A program made the position numbers and the translations under genes. A stretch of 64,000 nucleotides of DNA from Rhodovulum strictum (lineage in GTDB: Bacteria > Pseudomonadota > Alphaproteobacteria > Rhodobacterales > Rhodobacteraceae), in contig NZ_WJPO01000018.1 in assembly GCF_009649175.1 (NCBI RefSeq), positions 1 to 64,000 on the forward strand, read 5' to 3'. How positions within the stretch are numbered: position 1 is the first letter of the stretch; each line of letters starts with the position of its first letter. A model generated the notes under the pieces. The model worked only from the letters and a program-made list of their open reading frames with translations, made no database searches and was not told where the DNA came from. Below, piece after piece: positions 48,409 through 58,155 of the stretch.

Positions 48409-50258
48409 TAGACCATCGTGCTCATGGTGATGTCGTCCCAGATTTCCTTGACGGTATGCTTCAATTCGCGCCGTCGGTCCTCATAGCTCGTGTGCAGCAG
48501 CCGGTGCGCCAGTTCCGAGTTCGGCGCGCCCAGGAAATCGCGATAGAGCGCCTGCACCTGCGGGTTGTTGTGCGACTGGCGCACGCGGGCGGCGCGGTCG
48601 ACCGCATAGATCGTTTCGCGCCGTTTCTGGGCCAGCGGCAGATACGCCTTTTTCGAACGCAGCGACCCGCCCCCATCGACGCAGCCGCCGGGGCAGGCCA
48701 TGACCTCGATGAAATCGTAATCGGCCGTGCCTGCCAGCACCGATTCCACCAGCGCACGGGTGTCGCCAAGCCCGTGGACCATGGCCACCCTGACCTCGCC
48801 CACCGGCCCGCCCAGATCGACGCGGGCCTCGCGGATGCCTTCGAAACCGCGCAACTGGGTCAGTTCGATCTGCTCCAGTTCGCTTCCGTTGACGATGGCA
48901 TAGACGGTGCGCAGCGCGGCCTCCATCACGCCGCCGGTGGTGCCGAAGATGGCGCCCGCACCGGAATATTCACGCAGCAAGGGGCTGTCGAAGCCCGAGG
49001 GTTCCAGCGCCTTCAGGTCGATCCCCTCGCGGCGCAACAGGCGCGCGAATTCGCGGGTGGTCAGCACCAGATCGGTATCGGGCCGCCCGTCGCGCGCCAG
49101 TTGCGGGCGCGCCGCCTCCTCTTTCTTGGCGACGCAGGGCATGATCGAAATCACCCGGATCCGCTCGGCCGGAACGCCCAGCTTCTCGGGCAGCCAGGTC
49201 TTGGCCACGGCCGACAGCACCTGTTGCGGCGACCGGGTCGAGGACAGAAGCGGCAGGATCTCGGGATAATGGATCTCGGCAAAGTCGATCCAGGCCGGGC
49301 AGCACGAGGTAAAGGTGGGCCGGCGACCGGCCTTGAGCCGGCCCAGCAATTCGGCGCCTTCCTCCATGATGACGACATCCGCCGCGAAATTGGTGTCCAG
49401 CACCACGTCGATGCCCAGCCTGCGGCAGGCGGTGGCGATATGCCCCTCGACATTGGTGCCGGGGGGCATGCCGAATTCCTCGCCAAAGGCGACGCGCACG
49501 GCGGGGGCGAATTGCACCACCGTCACCAGATCAGGGTCGCAGATATAGTCGATGGCCCGGTCGGTCTCGTCGCGTTCGCCCAGCGCGCCGGTGGGGCAGA
49601 CCAGAACGCATTGCCCGCAGGACACGCAGGCCGAGGAGGGGTAATCCTCGGCGCCCCGCAGCGCCACCAGCCGGTCAAGCCCGGTGCCCTCCATCGCCAG
49701 CGCATCGACCTGCTGGTGATGACGGCAGATCGCGACGCAGCGCTGGCAGCGCACGCAGCGGCGCATGTCGCGCACCATCGCGGGCGAGGTCAGGTCGATG
49801 GGACGCGCCTCGGTCCGGGCACGGTCGAAGAAGCGATTTTCCTTGAGCCCGACGAACTGCGCCAGATCCTGCAATTCGCAATTGCCGTGGCGGATGCAGG
49901 TCGCGCAATCCTGCAAATGGTCGGCCATCAGCAGTTCCACCTGCAAGCGCTGCATGTCGCGGGCGCGCTTGCTGCGGGTCCGCACTTCCATCCCGTCGCG
50001 GATGGGCGTGTTGCAGGCGGTCACGATCTGCGGCGTGTCGCGACCGGCCTGCACGATCTCGACCACGCAGACCCGGCAGGTGCCGGGGGTGTGGTCGATG
50101 TCGTCCAGTTCGCACAGCGTCGGGATGTAGATGTCATGCCGCCGCGCACAGGACAGGATGGTTTCGTTCGCCCGGCCCGTGCAGGGCGTGCCGTTGAGGG
50201 TCAGCGCCACGGTCTCGGGCGCGTCGGGGCCGGGTGTGTCGGGGCCGGAGGTATACAT
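48405..50258 (-). CDS. [FeFe]-hydrogenase catalytic subunit
   Basis: The 617-residue protein has, in order, a [2Fe-2S] domain (Cys49, 61, 64, 82), a His-Cys3 [4Fe-4S] site (His114, Cys118, 121, 127), two ferredoxin [4Fe-4S] sites (Cys168-178 and Cys211-221) and the H-cluster domain with TSCCP (317-321), MPCVAKKEE (373-381) and MACPGGC (520-526). The H-cluster ligands Cys320, 375, 522 and 526 and the proton-relay Cys319 are all present, followed by the small C-terminal domain. It should make or oxidise H2. It begins 4 bp after the flavoprotein gene. No HydE, HydF or HydG is in the window, so maturation genes must be elsewhere. Confidence 0.9.
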   Translation of the reverse strand: MYTSGPDTPGPDAPETVALTLNGTPCTGRANETILSCARRHDIYIPTLCELDDIDHTPGTCRVCVVEIVQAGRDTPQIVTACNTPIRDGMEVRTRSKRARDMQRLQVELLMADHLQDCATCIRHGNCELQDLAQFVGLKENRFFDRARTEARPIDLTSPAMVRDMRRCVRCQRCVAICRHHQQVDALAMEGTGLDRLVALRGAEDYPSSACVSCGQCVLVCPTGALGERDETDRAIDYICDPDLVTVVQFAPAVRVAFGEEFGMPPGTNVEGHIATACRRLGIDVVLDTNFAADVVIMEEGAELLGRLKAGRRPTFTSCCPAWIDFAEIHYPEILPLLSSTRSPQQVLSAVAKTWLPEKLGVPAERIRVISIMPCVAKKEEAARPQLARDGRPDTDLVLTTREFARLLRREGIDLKALEPSGFDSPLLREYSGAGAIFGTTGGVMEAALRTVYAIVNGSELEQIELTQLRGFEGIREARVDLGGPVGEVRVAMVHGLGDTRALVESVLAGTADYDFIEVMACPGGCVDGGGSLRSKKAYLPLAQKRRETIYAVDRAARVRQSHNNPQVQALYRDFLGAPNSELAHRLLHTSYEDRRRELKHTVKEIWDDITMSTMVY

Positions 50259-50261
50259 GGC

Positions 50262-52244
50262 TCAGACCGCTCCTTCGGGGATGGGATGGCCGGTTAGGAC
50301 CGTGTAGACGCGATAGCAACGCATGCAGCGTTGCGCCTCGGCATAGGCGGCCTTGGCGCTGATCGTCTGTTCGACCTCCTCGAACATGCGTTTGCGCAGT
50401 TCGGGGTCTAGTTCGGGATTATGCACGCGATAGGCGTTGCGCACCGGGGTTTCGACCACGTCATTGGCCAGGAAATCGTTGTCGGCGATCAGCTTGCGCA
50501 TCCTTGCGCGCTTGTAGAACCTGACCGAGCCGCGCTGGATCCAGTCGTCGATATTGCGCGCGGCCTTCAGCCCGTCGGCCATCGCCCAGATCAGCGTCGA
50601 GGGGCCGGTCACGCAATCGCCCCCCGCAAAGACGCCCGGCCGCGAAGTCGTGAGCGCGTCATCGGCGGCCACGCAGCGCCAGCGGTCCAGCGCGATGCCG
50701 TCCGCCTCGATCCGGCCGCCATCCTCGACCTGCTGGCCGATGGCGGCGATCAGCGTGTCGCAGGGCAGCGTGACCTCGCTGCCCGGGATCGGGCGGACCT
50801 TGCGCCGGCCGCTGTCGTCGGGCTCGCTCTGTTCCATCTGCGCGACCACGACGCCGGTGACCCGGCCATTCTGCGTGACGACGCGGACCGGGTTGCAAAG
50901 CGTGTGAAAGGTGACGCCCTCGGCCTCGGCATCCGCGATCTCGCCGGGATCGGCGGGCATGTCCGCGCGGGTGCGGCGATACAGGACATGCACGCGCCCC
51001 GCCCCCAGCCGGATCGCCGAGCGCACGCAATCCATCGCGACATTGCCGCCGCCCACCACCAGCACCTCGCCCGACAGGGACAGCGGCGCAGCACCCGCAA
51101 CATGATCGTGAACGCGCAACAGGAAGTCGATGCCGCTGAAATAGCCCGCCCGCGCCGCGTCCTCGCCCTCGACCCCCAGCCGCGATCCCGCCTGGCAGCC
51201 AAGCCCCAGGAACACCGCCCGGTAGCCGCGCGCGAACAGATCGTCGATGCTGAAATCGCGGCCGAGCTGCTGGCCGAACAGGAACCGCCCGCCCAGATCG
51301 GCGATGATGTCGGTTTCCAGCGCCAGCGTGTCTTTGGGCAGCCGGTAGGCGGGAATGCCGATCTGCGCCATGCCGCCCGCCTGGCCTGCCTTGTCGAACA
51401 CATCGACGTGATAGCCGCGCAACAACAGGTGATAGGCACAGGAAATGCCCGCCGGACCCGCACCGACCACCGCCACCCGCATGGCCGGATCCAGCGGCTT
51501 GCGGATCATGTCGCGGGTGAATGTCAGCGCGTTCGGGCCGCTTTGCTGGTCGGCGACGAAGCGTTTCAGGGTCTTGATGCCCACCGCCTCGTCCACGAAC
51601 TTGCGCCGGCAGGCCTGTTCGCAATAGCGCACGCAGACCCGCCCGCAGGTCGCCGCCATCGGATATTTCTGCAAGAGCACCCCCAGAGAGTTCTCGGGCT
51701 TGCCGTCGCGGATATAGTCGATGTAACGCGGCACATTGACCTTGGAGGGGCAGGCCTCGATGCAGGGCGCGGTCATGTAGGCCATGCCGTGCTGCGCGCG
51801 GATCGGGCGTTTCGGGGCCAGTTCGGCCTCGATCCGGTCGCGGAAATGATGCAGCGCATCCAGCAGCGCCACCGCACAGGTCTGGCCCAGCCCGCAAAGC
51901 GAGGTTTCCCGCATCTGCTCGCCCAGCATCCCGATCTGATCCAGATCCAGCGGCGCATCCAGCCCGCGCCGCATCGCGTCCAGCGCATCGCGCACCAGAA
52001 CCGTGCCCATCCGGCAGGGCGTGCAGACGCCGCAGGATTGCTCGGCCGCCTTGCGCATGTAGTGAAACAGCGCGTCCACCAGGCTGACGGTTTCATCGAA
52101 CACGAAGAAGCCGCGATCCCCGAAAAAGGCGCGGATCGGGTTGCCCTCGTCGAACTCGTCGAAATTGCGCGGCTCAAGGGTGGCCTGCCCCGCCTGCCGG
52201 TCATGGACGACCCCGTCCCAGACCCCGTAAACCACGTCTGTCAT
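50262..52244 (-). CDS. NuoF C-terminal/GltD-like FAD oxidoreductase fusion
   Basis: The 660-residue flavoprotein has a NuoF-derived tail at residues 45-140 (SCGVCTPCRMG; [4Fe-4S] ligands Cys71, 74, 77, 117) without NuoF's FMN/NADH-binding core. A GltD-like unit follows: iron-sulfur Cys161-212, FAD motif GAGPAG at 261-266 and NAD(P)H motif VVGGGNVAMDCVRSA. It probably moves electrons between NAD(P)H and the hydrogenase encoded next. ATG 52244 follows AAAGGAG. It is the first gene of the operon. Confidence 0.87.
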   Translation of the reverse strand: MTDVVYGVWDGVVHDRQAGQATLEPRNFDEFDEGNPIRAFFGDRGFFVFDETVSLVDALFHYMRKAAEQSCGVCTPCRMGTVLVRDALDAMRRGLDAPLDLDQIGMLGEQMRETSLCGLGQTCAVALLDALHHFRDRIEAELAPKRPIRAQHGMAYMTAPCIEACPSKVNVPRYIDYIRDGKPENSLGVLLQKYPMAATCGRVCVRYCEQACRRKFVDEAVGIKTLKRFVADQQSGPNALTFTRDMIRKPLDPAMRVAVVGAGPAGISCAYHLLLRGYHVDVFDKAGQAGGMAQIGIPAYRLPKDTLALETDIIADLGGRFLFGQQLGRDFSIDDLFARGYRAVFLGLGCQAGSRLGVEGEDAARAGYFSGIDFLLRVHDHVAGAAPLSLSGEVLVVGGGNVAMDCVRSAIRLGAGRVHVLYRRTRADMPADPGEIADAEAEGVTFHTLCNPVRVVTQNGRVTGVVVAQMEQSEPDDSGRRKVRPIPGSEVTLPCDTLIAAIGQQVEDGGRIEADGIALDRWRCVAADDALTTSRPGVFAGGDCVTGPSTLIWAMADGLKAARNIDDWIQRGSVRFYKRARMRKLIADNDFLANDVVETPVRNAYRVHNPELDPELRKRMFEEVEQTISAKAAYAEAQRCMRCYRVYTVLTGHPIPEGAV

Positions 52245-52318
52245 GGCGCGCTCCTTTCCCGGCGGTCGCCAGAACCAGCCCCCGGTGCCCAGCCTCGCCC
52301 GGGCAGGCCGCAGGGGCA

Positions 52319-52332
52319 TTGATCCAGCGCAA
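52319..52332 (-). promoter_or_regulatory. Imperfect FNR/FnrL-like site
   Basis: TTGAT-CCAG-CGCAA has one perfect and one 3-of-5 half-site of the FNR consensus TTGAT-N4-ATCAA. It ends 75 bp before the flavoprotein start, an activating position for anaerobic control. The match is weak. Confidence 0.3.
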
Positions 52333-52478
52333 GGAAGCGCTTTCGTGATCGCGGGTTGCACCCCGGCTTGCGGAGCGCGATGGTTGCAACGGGACTGCTG
52401 CGCCCGGAGCATGCGGGGATTGAGCGATTTGCTTCATGGTCCTGGCCGGGGCAGCGTAAGCGGCCCCGAACCGGAACA

Positions 52479-52498
52479 GGGTTTGCCGGGGCAAGCCC
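52479..52498. promoter_or_regulatory. Near-perfect palindrome upstream of the hydrogenase operon
   Basis: GGGTTTGCC-GG-GGCAAGCCC pairs at 8 of 9 positions around a 2-bp centre. It could be an operator for a dimeric regulator or a short hairpin. Confidence 0.45.
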
Positions 52499-52781
52499 AG
52501 CCGTGATTGCCCCTGAGGTGAGCGCCTTGTTTCCCTGGCGCTTGCCGCCCCATTCTGGTGCATGAATAACGCCGCGCGCGCGTGGCCTGTCGATCCGGGG
52601 AAAGGAGGCGGTCTGGCGATCAGCCGTTTGGCCCCGGGCGATCGCGAAGCGGCCGAGCCAAGCGAGAAGCGCAGGCTTCGCCCGACGGCCTTGCCGACCC
52701 TCAGCGGGTCCAGACGATCGGCTGCATCAGTTGCGCGTGCGAAACGTCCGGTTCAAGCGGGCGCGGCCGGGTCCGACGCGG

Positions 52782-54923
52782 TCAGGCGGCGGCATTGGAT
52801 CGGGGGGCGCCCCAGCCCGGTTCCTGCAATGCGCTGGCGATGCGGAACTGGCCGACCAAGTCCGAAAGGCCCCGTGCCTCCTGATCAAGCGCGGTGCAGG
52901 CCGCGACCGTTTCCTCGAACATCGCTGCGTTCTGTTGCTGGGTCCGGTCGAGATGGGCAACCGACACGTTGATATCGTCGATGCCAGAGGCCTGATCGTC
53001 GGTCGAGGTCGCGATGTCGCCGACGTGGCGGGCGATGTCGCCGATCGAGGCGATGATCGACTGCAACGCCTCGTCTACACGGCCGACAAGTTCGACGCCA
53101 TGGCTGACCTGGCTGCGCGATTGCGAGATCAGCGCCGTGATCTCGCGGGCCGCATCGGACGAGCGCTGCGCCAGCCCGCGCACCTCGGAGGCGACGACGG
53201 CGAAGCCGCGCCCAGTCTCGCCCGCCCGCGCGGCCTCGACCCCGGCATTCAGTGCCAGCAGGTTGGTCTGGAAGGCGATGTCGTCGATGACATTGATGAT
53301 CGTGGTGATCTTTTCCGAGGACGCCTCGATCGCGCTCATCGCGGAAACGGTTTCGTCCACGACGCCCGAACTGGTCTGGGCCTTCTGATTGGCATCCGCG
53401 ACAAGGGCATCGGCCTGCCGGGCACCATGGGCCGCACCGCGGACGGCGGTCGTCATTTCGTTCAACGCAGCCGCGGTTTCTTCAAGCGTCGCGGCCGAGG
53501 ATTCGGTGCGATGCGACAGATCGGTGGACGAATCGGTGATTTCGCGGACGCTGGCTGCGATGGACCGGGCCGAGTCCGAGATCGAGCGGATCAGCCCCGC
53601 CAGACGCGCGACCGCCTCGTTGAAATCCACCCGAAGCTGGTCATAGCCGCCCGGGAAACGGTCGCGGATCTCGATATCGAGATTGCCCTGGGCCAACCCC
53701 TTGAGGCTGGAGGCAAGCGTGTCGACCACCTTGGCCTGTTCGGCCCGCAGCCGGTCCTGACCGGCCTCCAGCGCCTCTTTCTCAAGAAGGCCCTGGCGCA
53801 GCGCCTCGACCGAGGCGGCCATGGCCCCGATCTCGTCGCGGCGATCCGCTCCGGGCACCGGCTTGTCGTAGATGCCCGAGGCCAGTTCGTCGACGGCCGC
53901 CAGCATCCGGGCAAGCGGGCGACGCACCATCGCGGTCGAGGCAACCAGGATGGTGCCCAGCGCCATCAGCAGGATCAGCGCCCCGCTCAGCACCGAATCG
54001 GACACGGCGCTGCGCACCGGGCCGGTGAACACCGCGGACGGTACGTCAAGGATCGCGGCCCATGTCTTGTGCATGCCCGGCGCGGTGAAGGGATAGACAA
54101 GCCTTGTGCTGCCATCGGGCAGGCCGCGGATCGCGCGCGGCTGACCGTCACTCAGCGCCGCAAGCACGAAATCGCCGCCCGTGTCGCCATAGGCCTGGGT
54201 CAGCTTGTCGCTGTCGGGATTGGCAAGCCATTTGCCGCCCTCGTCGACCAGCATGACGCGGCCGCCCGGAAATGCGTCGAACGCGCCCAGCATGGCGGTC
54301 AGATCGCTCAGCACGATGTCGACGCCCGCGATGCCGACGATCCGGCCCTCGACCCTGATCGGCATTGCGGCCGAGGTCAGCAGTCGCCCCTCGGTCGACA
54401 GATAGGCCTCGGTGATCACGCCTTGGCCGGTTTCCATGGGCAGCGCGAACCATTGCTCCTCGACGACGATGGGAAAGGTCTGGAACACAAGCGGCCCGGC
54501 CGCTGACCTTGTCCAGTAGGGGGTGAACACGCCATCGGCATTGCGGCCTTCCGTTCCGCCCAGATAGGCGTCGGTCGTGCCGTCCGGCAGCCCGGCCATC
54601 CAGGCGGAATAGAGGCTGTCATTATGCGCGGGAACGGCCTTGAGCATCTCGATGACATTCGCCGTATTGGCCCCCTCGGTCCCGAGATAGCCCGCAATGG
54701 ACCCGCCCAGCGCCGCGCCGGCGGCCGTCGCCTCGGTGATGTGGACGGCAACCTTCTGCGCGACAACGCCGGCCTTTTCCGTGGCAAGCTCCATCACCTG
54801 CCGTTCGACGGTCCGCGATGCATCCACGCCGCTATAGACGGAAAACGCCAGCAAGATCGCCGTGATGGCGGCACCCGCGGCAAGCACCAGCTTGCCGGAA
54901 ACCGTTGCGAACAGGTTGCCCAT
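52782..54923 (-). CDS. Methyl-accepting chemotaxis protein
   Basis: The 713-residue receptor has membrane helix 1 ([21 protein letters not shown]), a periplasmic sensor of about 270 residues resembling dCache ([27 protein letters not shown]), membrane helix 2 ([18 protein letters not shown]), HAMP and a signalling tip [16 protein letters not shown]. No CheR-docking pentapeptide is visible at the C-terminus. ATG 54923 is preferred over ATG 54938 by ribosome-site spacing. It is transcribed towards the hydrogenase operon; a shared signal is possible. Confidence 0.88.
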   Translation of the reverse strand: MGNLFATVSGKLVLAAGAAITAILLAFSVYSGVDASRTVERQVMELATEKAGVVAQKVAVHITEATAAGAALGGSIAGYLGTEGANTANVIEMLKAVPAHNDSLYSAWMAGLPDGTTDAYLGGTEGRNADGVFTPYWTRSAAGPLVFQTFPIVVEEQWFALPMETGQGVITEAYLSTEGRLLTSAAMPIRVEGRIVGIAGVDIVLSDLTAMLGAFDAFPGGRVMLVDEGGKWLANPDSDKLTQAYGDTGGDFVLAALSDGQPRAIRGLPDGSTRLVYPFTAPGMHKTWAAILDVPSAVFTGPVRSAVSDSVLSGALILLMALGTILVASTAMVRRPLARMLAAVDELASGIYDKPVPGADRRDEIGAMAASVEALRQGLLEKEALEAGQDRLRAEQAKVVDTLASSLKGLAQGNLDIEIRDRFPGGYDQLRVDFNEAVARLAGLIRSISDSARSIAASVREITDSSTDLSHRTESSAATLEETAAALNEMTTAVRGAAHGARQADALVADANQKAQTSSGVVDETVSAMSAIEASSEKITTIINVIDDIAFQTNLLALNAGVEAARAGETGRGFAVVASEVRGLAQRSSDAAREITALISQSRSQVSHGVELVGRVDEALQSIIASIGDIARHVGDIATSTDDQASGIDDINVSVAHLDRTQQQNAAMFEETVAACTALDQEARGLSDLVGQFRIASALQEPGWGAPRSNAAA

Positions 54924-55064
54924 GCTCCGAGACTCCATACGCTTTGCCGCCTGTATTGCAGCCAGACCTGAAGGAACAGTGAACGGCCGAAGGCCATGGT
55001 GCAGGGCAGGTCTTTGCGCTATGCCTTGGCTTTCGCAGCCGAATTCCTGAAAGAGAGGTCCGGC

Positions 55065-56282
55065 ATGGCCGGGGCCAGAACGAGCCTGACACACCCGCTT
55101 CAGATCGCGGAGGTCCGTACTGACCCTGCGCATGGGCGCATCGGAATCACCTTTTGCCCCGGCAAACAGGACAGGGCCGCCGCCACCGGCGCCTGGGCGC
55201 GCGATCTGGATCTGGACCTTGACGCGATCGCGGCCTGGGGTGCGCGGATGGTTCTGACACTGGTCGAACCGGCCGAACTGGCCGCGCTGAAGGTGCCCGA
55301 TCTGGGGGCCGAGGTGCGGCGCCGGGGGCTGGACTGGCGGCATCTGCCGATTGCCGACTACTCGGTGCCAGGCCCGGAATTCGAGGTCGGATGGCAGGAC
55401 CATGGCCGGGACATCCGCGCGCTGATCCGCGCCGGGGGCAATGTGCTGGTTCATTGCAAGGGCGGGCTGGGCCGGGCGGGGATGATCGCGGCGCGGCTGC
55501 TGGTGGAACTGGGGACAGAGCCCGATGCAGCGATCCGCGCGGTGCGCCGTGCCCGGCCCGGCGCGATCGAGACTCCCTCGCAACTTGCACTGGTCCGGCG
55601 CACGCGGGCCGTGACCGATCTGGTCGACATAACGACGATGGAGCGGGTCGGCGGGCGGCTGGGCAGCAATCCGGGCGGGATCTGGCAGGATGCCGGGGGG
55701 CGGCGGTTCTATGTCAAGGAACTGGAAACGCCTGCGCAGGCGCGCAACGAATACCTCGCCGCGCGGCTCTACCGGCTGGCCGGGGCGCCGATACTGGACT
55801 ATCTGCCCGCCGCATCGCCCGTGCAGGTCGCGACCGCCCTTGTCGATCTGGACAAGCGGCACATTGCCCGGTTCAGCCCGGAGGAACGAAATCAGGCGCA
55901 GCGCTGGCTGGGCGTTCATTCCTGGACGGCGAACTGGGACGCGGCCGGGTTCGAGGGCGACAATCAGGGCGTGGCGGGGGGGCGCGTGCTGACGCTGGAT
56001 GTCGGGGGTGCGCTTGAATTCCGCGCCTCGGGCGATCCCAAGGGCCGGGCCTTTGGCGACAGCGTGGACGAGATCGACCGGCTGCGCAGCGATCCCGACA
56101 ACCCCCATGCGCTGCGGCTGTTCGGCGACATGGACGCGGCCGCGATTGCCGATGCCATCGCGGTGGTGACTGCGATCCCCGATGCCGCGATCCGGCAGGC
56201 CGTGGAGATTGGCGGCGGGCGCCCGGCGCTGGCCGAACGGCTGATCGCACGCAAGGCGGATCTGGCCCGGCGCGCCCCCTAG
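55065..56282 (+). CDS. Dual-specificity phosphatase fused to a kinase-like domain
   Basis: The 405-residue protein has an N-terminal phosphatase (1-185): catalytic [11 protein letters not shown] with Cys131 and Arg137, and a general-acid Asp98 in ADYSVPG, similar to the CDKN3-type. The C-terminal part (about 195-400) has GSNPGG, a VK pair with Lys218, [15 protein letters not shown] and [12 protein letters not shown], resembling HipA/PI4K-like kinase folds. Its end overlaps the draG end by 4 bp on the other strand. Phosphatase call is firm; the kinase reading is by motif resemblance. Confidence 0.75.
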   Translation: MAGARTSLTHPLQIAEVRTDPAHGRIGITFCPGKQDRAAATGAWARDLDLDLDAIAAWGARMVLTLVEPAELAALKVPDLGAEVRRRGLDWRHLPIADYSVPGPEFEVGWQDHGRDIRALIRAGGNVLVHCKGGLGRAGMIAARLLVELGTEPDAAIRAVRRARPGAIETPSQLALVRRTRAVTDLVDITTMERVGGRLGSNPGGIWQDAGGRRFYVKELETPAQARNEYLAARLYRLAGAPILDYLPAASPVQVATALVDLDKRHIARFSPEERNQAQRWLGVHSWTANWDAAGFEGDNQGVAGGRVLTLDVGGALEFRASGDPKGRAFGDSVDEIDRLRSDPDNPHALRLFGDMDAAAIADAIAVVTAIPDAAIRQAVEIGGGRPALAERLIARKADLARRAP

Positions 56283-57175
56283 CTGCCGCCCCGCGCCAGC
56301 GCCAGCAACCCCGGCACCTGCCCGCGAATCGCCGCCGCGATGGCCGGGTCCAGCGCGGCCAGCCAGCGCGCGGGGATCGCCGCCATGCCCCAGGCAGCAC
56401 CCGCAAGCATGCCCGCAATCGCCCCGGTGGTGTCGGCATCGCCCCCCTGATTGACGGTCGCGATCAGGGTATCCTCGAACCCCTCGGCACTCAGAAAGTG
56501 ATGCAGGACCGTCTGCACCGTATCGACGATGAAGGGCGAGGATTGGCCGGGATAGGGCGCAAAGCGGAACACGCGGTGGCCGGTGACAAGCGCCTCGGCC
56601 TCGGCCTGCACGGCATCGCGGCCCTGCCCGTCCAGTAGCAGATGGACCATGCGCACCAGCGCCAGACAGGCGGCATCTGACAGCGGATGGTGATGCGTGC
56701 TGCGGGCCTGTGCCAGCGTCCAGTCCTCGGCCCGCCCGGGATTGCCCAGCGTCGCCAGCGCCACGGGCAGCACGCGCATCGCCGCGCCATTGCCCGCATC
56801 GCCCTCGGAATAGCTGCCCGCGACAGAGCCATCGCGCAGGAAACGCCGGATACCGCGGCGGCAGGTATTGCCGACATCGGCGGGGCCGGTGGCAAGCCAG
56901 GCGGCAAATTCCTCGCACAGATCGCGCGCGTCTAACCCGCCCGCGCGCAACAGCGACCGGCCCAGCGCCAGCGCCATCTCGGTGTCGTCGGTCACCTGCC
57001 CCGGCGCCAGCTTCAGCCAGCCGCCGCCCGTGATCTCGCGGTGAACGCCATGTTGCGCGGCGATCTCGCGTGCGGTCATGAATTCGACGGTGGCGCCCAG
57101 CGCATCGCCGATGGCAAGCCCCAGATAGGCCGCAAGCGCGCGGTCCTCGACGTCCGGACGGGACCGCTCAGACAT
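56279..57175 (-). CDS. draG: ADP-ribosyl-[dinitrogen reductase] glycohydrolase
   Basis: The 298-residue glycohydrolase has the dinuclear metal motifs VEFMTAREI (Glu31), TDDTEM (62-67), [11 protein letters not shown] and [16 protein letters not shown], and reads like DraG throughout ([46 protein letters not shown]). DraG removes ADP-ribose from nitrogenase iron protein to reactivate it. Its start overlaps the draT end by 8 bp. Confidence 0.9.
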   Translation of the reverse strand: MSERSRPDVEDRALAAYLGLAIGDALGATVEFMTAREIAAQHGVHREITGGGWLKLAPGQVTDDTEMALALGRSLLRAGGLDARDLCEEFAAWLATGPADVGNTCRRGIRRFLRDGSVAGSYSEGDAGNGAAMRVLPVALATLGNPGRAEDWTLAQARSTHHHPLSDAACLALVRMVHLLLDGQGRDAVQAEAEALVTGHRVFRFAPYPGQSSPFIVDTVQTVLHHFLSAEGFEDTLIATVNQGGDADTTGAIAGMLAGAAWGMAAIPARWLAALDPAIAAAIRGQVPGLLALARGGS

Positions 57176-57980
57176 AGTCCACCCTCACCCGGTATTCGCC
57201 GCCCAGCGCCAGCACCTCGGCCTCGCCGCGCGGCAGGGTGGCGGGCAGAAGGCCGTTGAAGAACAGCACCTTGGCCAGCGGCACCCGGGCGGTCAGGATG
57301 CGGTCGCCGAAACAGTCGGCCACGCTGCGGTCGGTGGTGAAGGACACCAGGTTGTTCAGCCGGACCACCGCCGCGCGCCTGTCGATCCGCTCGACGATCC
57401 GGTGTTCGTCAAAGCCGTTCACCCCGCGAAACAGCGTCAGATGGGTCTGGCCCGGAAAGGCAAAGCGCGCGATCGCCCATTGGCAGAACTCGAACAGCAG
57501 GTCGAGCTGCACCCAGATTGCGTTGTTGTGAAAGCCGCTGGCCATCTTTTCCTCGACATAGCCCGCCCAGGCCGGATCGGAAAATTGCGCGATGATGCCC
57601 TTGTGAAAGGACGGGCAGACGCCGAAGCGGCTTTCGACCCAGCCTTTCAGAACCGCGCCCTCGGGGCCGTTGCTGTCAAAGCTCCAGCCCTGGATCAGCC
57701 GCAGGAACGAGGACCGGAACCGCCGCTTGCCCGCCCCCCCGTCACGCTGTTCGTCATCAAGGCCGAACATGGCGATCATGTAGACCAGGAACGCCCCGCC
57801 CGCCTCGGCCAGGGTTTCGGCCTTGTCCAGCATGGCGAAAAGGCTGGGGTTCATCTCGCGCACGCCCCAGATATGCAGGGGAGCGGGCGCCTCGTTGAAG
57901 GCGCAGCTTGCCAGCCAGTCCGGCGGGCGCCCCACCAGATTGGTCGAATGGCCGAGGCAGCGTTGTCCCGCATCCGTCAT
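57168..57980 (-). CDS. draT: NAD(+)-dinitrogen-reductase ADP-D-ribosyltransferase
   Basis: The 270-residue enzyme has the DraT signatures GHSTNLVG, APLHIWGVREMNPSLF, GWSFDSNGPEGAVLKGWVESRFG and QLDLLFEFCQWA. The R-S-E active-site set appears as Arg185 (LFRG), Ser213 (LVSFTTD) and ExE at 253-255. It transfers ADP-ribose from NAD to the nitrogenase iron protein in response to ammonium or energy loss. Pairing with draG confirms the role; no nif genes are in the window. Confidence 0.9.
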   Translation of the reverse strand: MTDAGQRCLGHSTNLVGRPPDWLASCAFNEAPAPLHIWGVREMNPSLFAMLDKAETLAEAGGAFLVYMIAMFGLDDEQRDGGAGKRRFRSSFLRLIQGWSFDSNGPEGAVLKGWVESRFGVCPSFHKGIIAQFSDPAWAGYVEEKMASGFHNNAIWVQLDLLFEFCQWAIARFAFPGQTHLTLFRGVNGFDEHRIVERIDRRAAVVRLNNLVSFTTDRSVADCFGDRILTARVPLAKVLFFNGLLPATLPRGEAEVLALGGEYRVRVDYV

Positions 57981-58155
57981 CGCGGGCAGGATGCGTCATC
58001 GCGGCCGGGCGGGAAAGCCCCATCGGCACCGCACCGGGCGCATCGCGCCTTGTACCCGGGCCGCGCATCTGGTCTTGATGTCAGCCACGGGGCCGCGACG
58101 GCAGGCCCCGCATGATCCGCCCGGCAAGGGCGAACGGACAAGACGGAGGAATTCC

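Larger units (their letters stand above)
52245..52781. other. Long non-coding control region of the hydrogenase operon
   Basis: This 537-bp stretch lies upstream of the hydrogenase operon and downstream of the chemotaxis gene. I see no gene I believe in. It contains an FNR-like site and a near-perfect palindrome, annotated separately. The remainder may also hold the chemotaxis gene's 3' untranslated end. Confidence 0.6.

Noticed and set aside
52562-52972. A 136-codon + strand frame in the gap before the hydrogenase operon
   Set aside because: It runs into the end of the chemotaxis gene on the other strand, has basic low-complexity composition and no convincing ribosome site.
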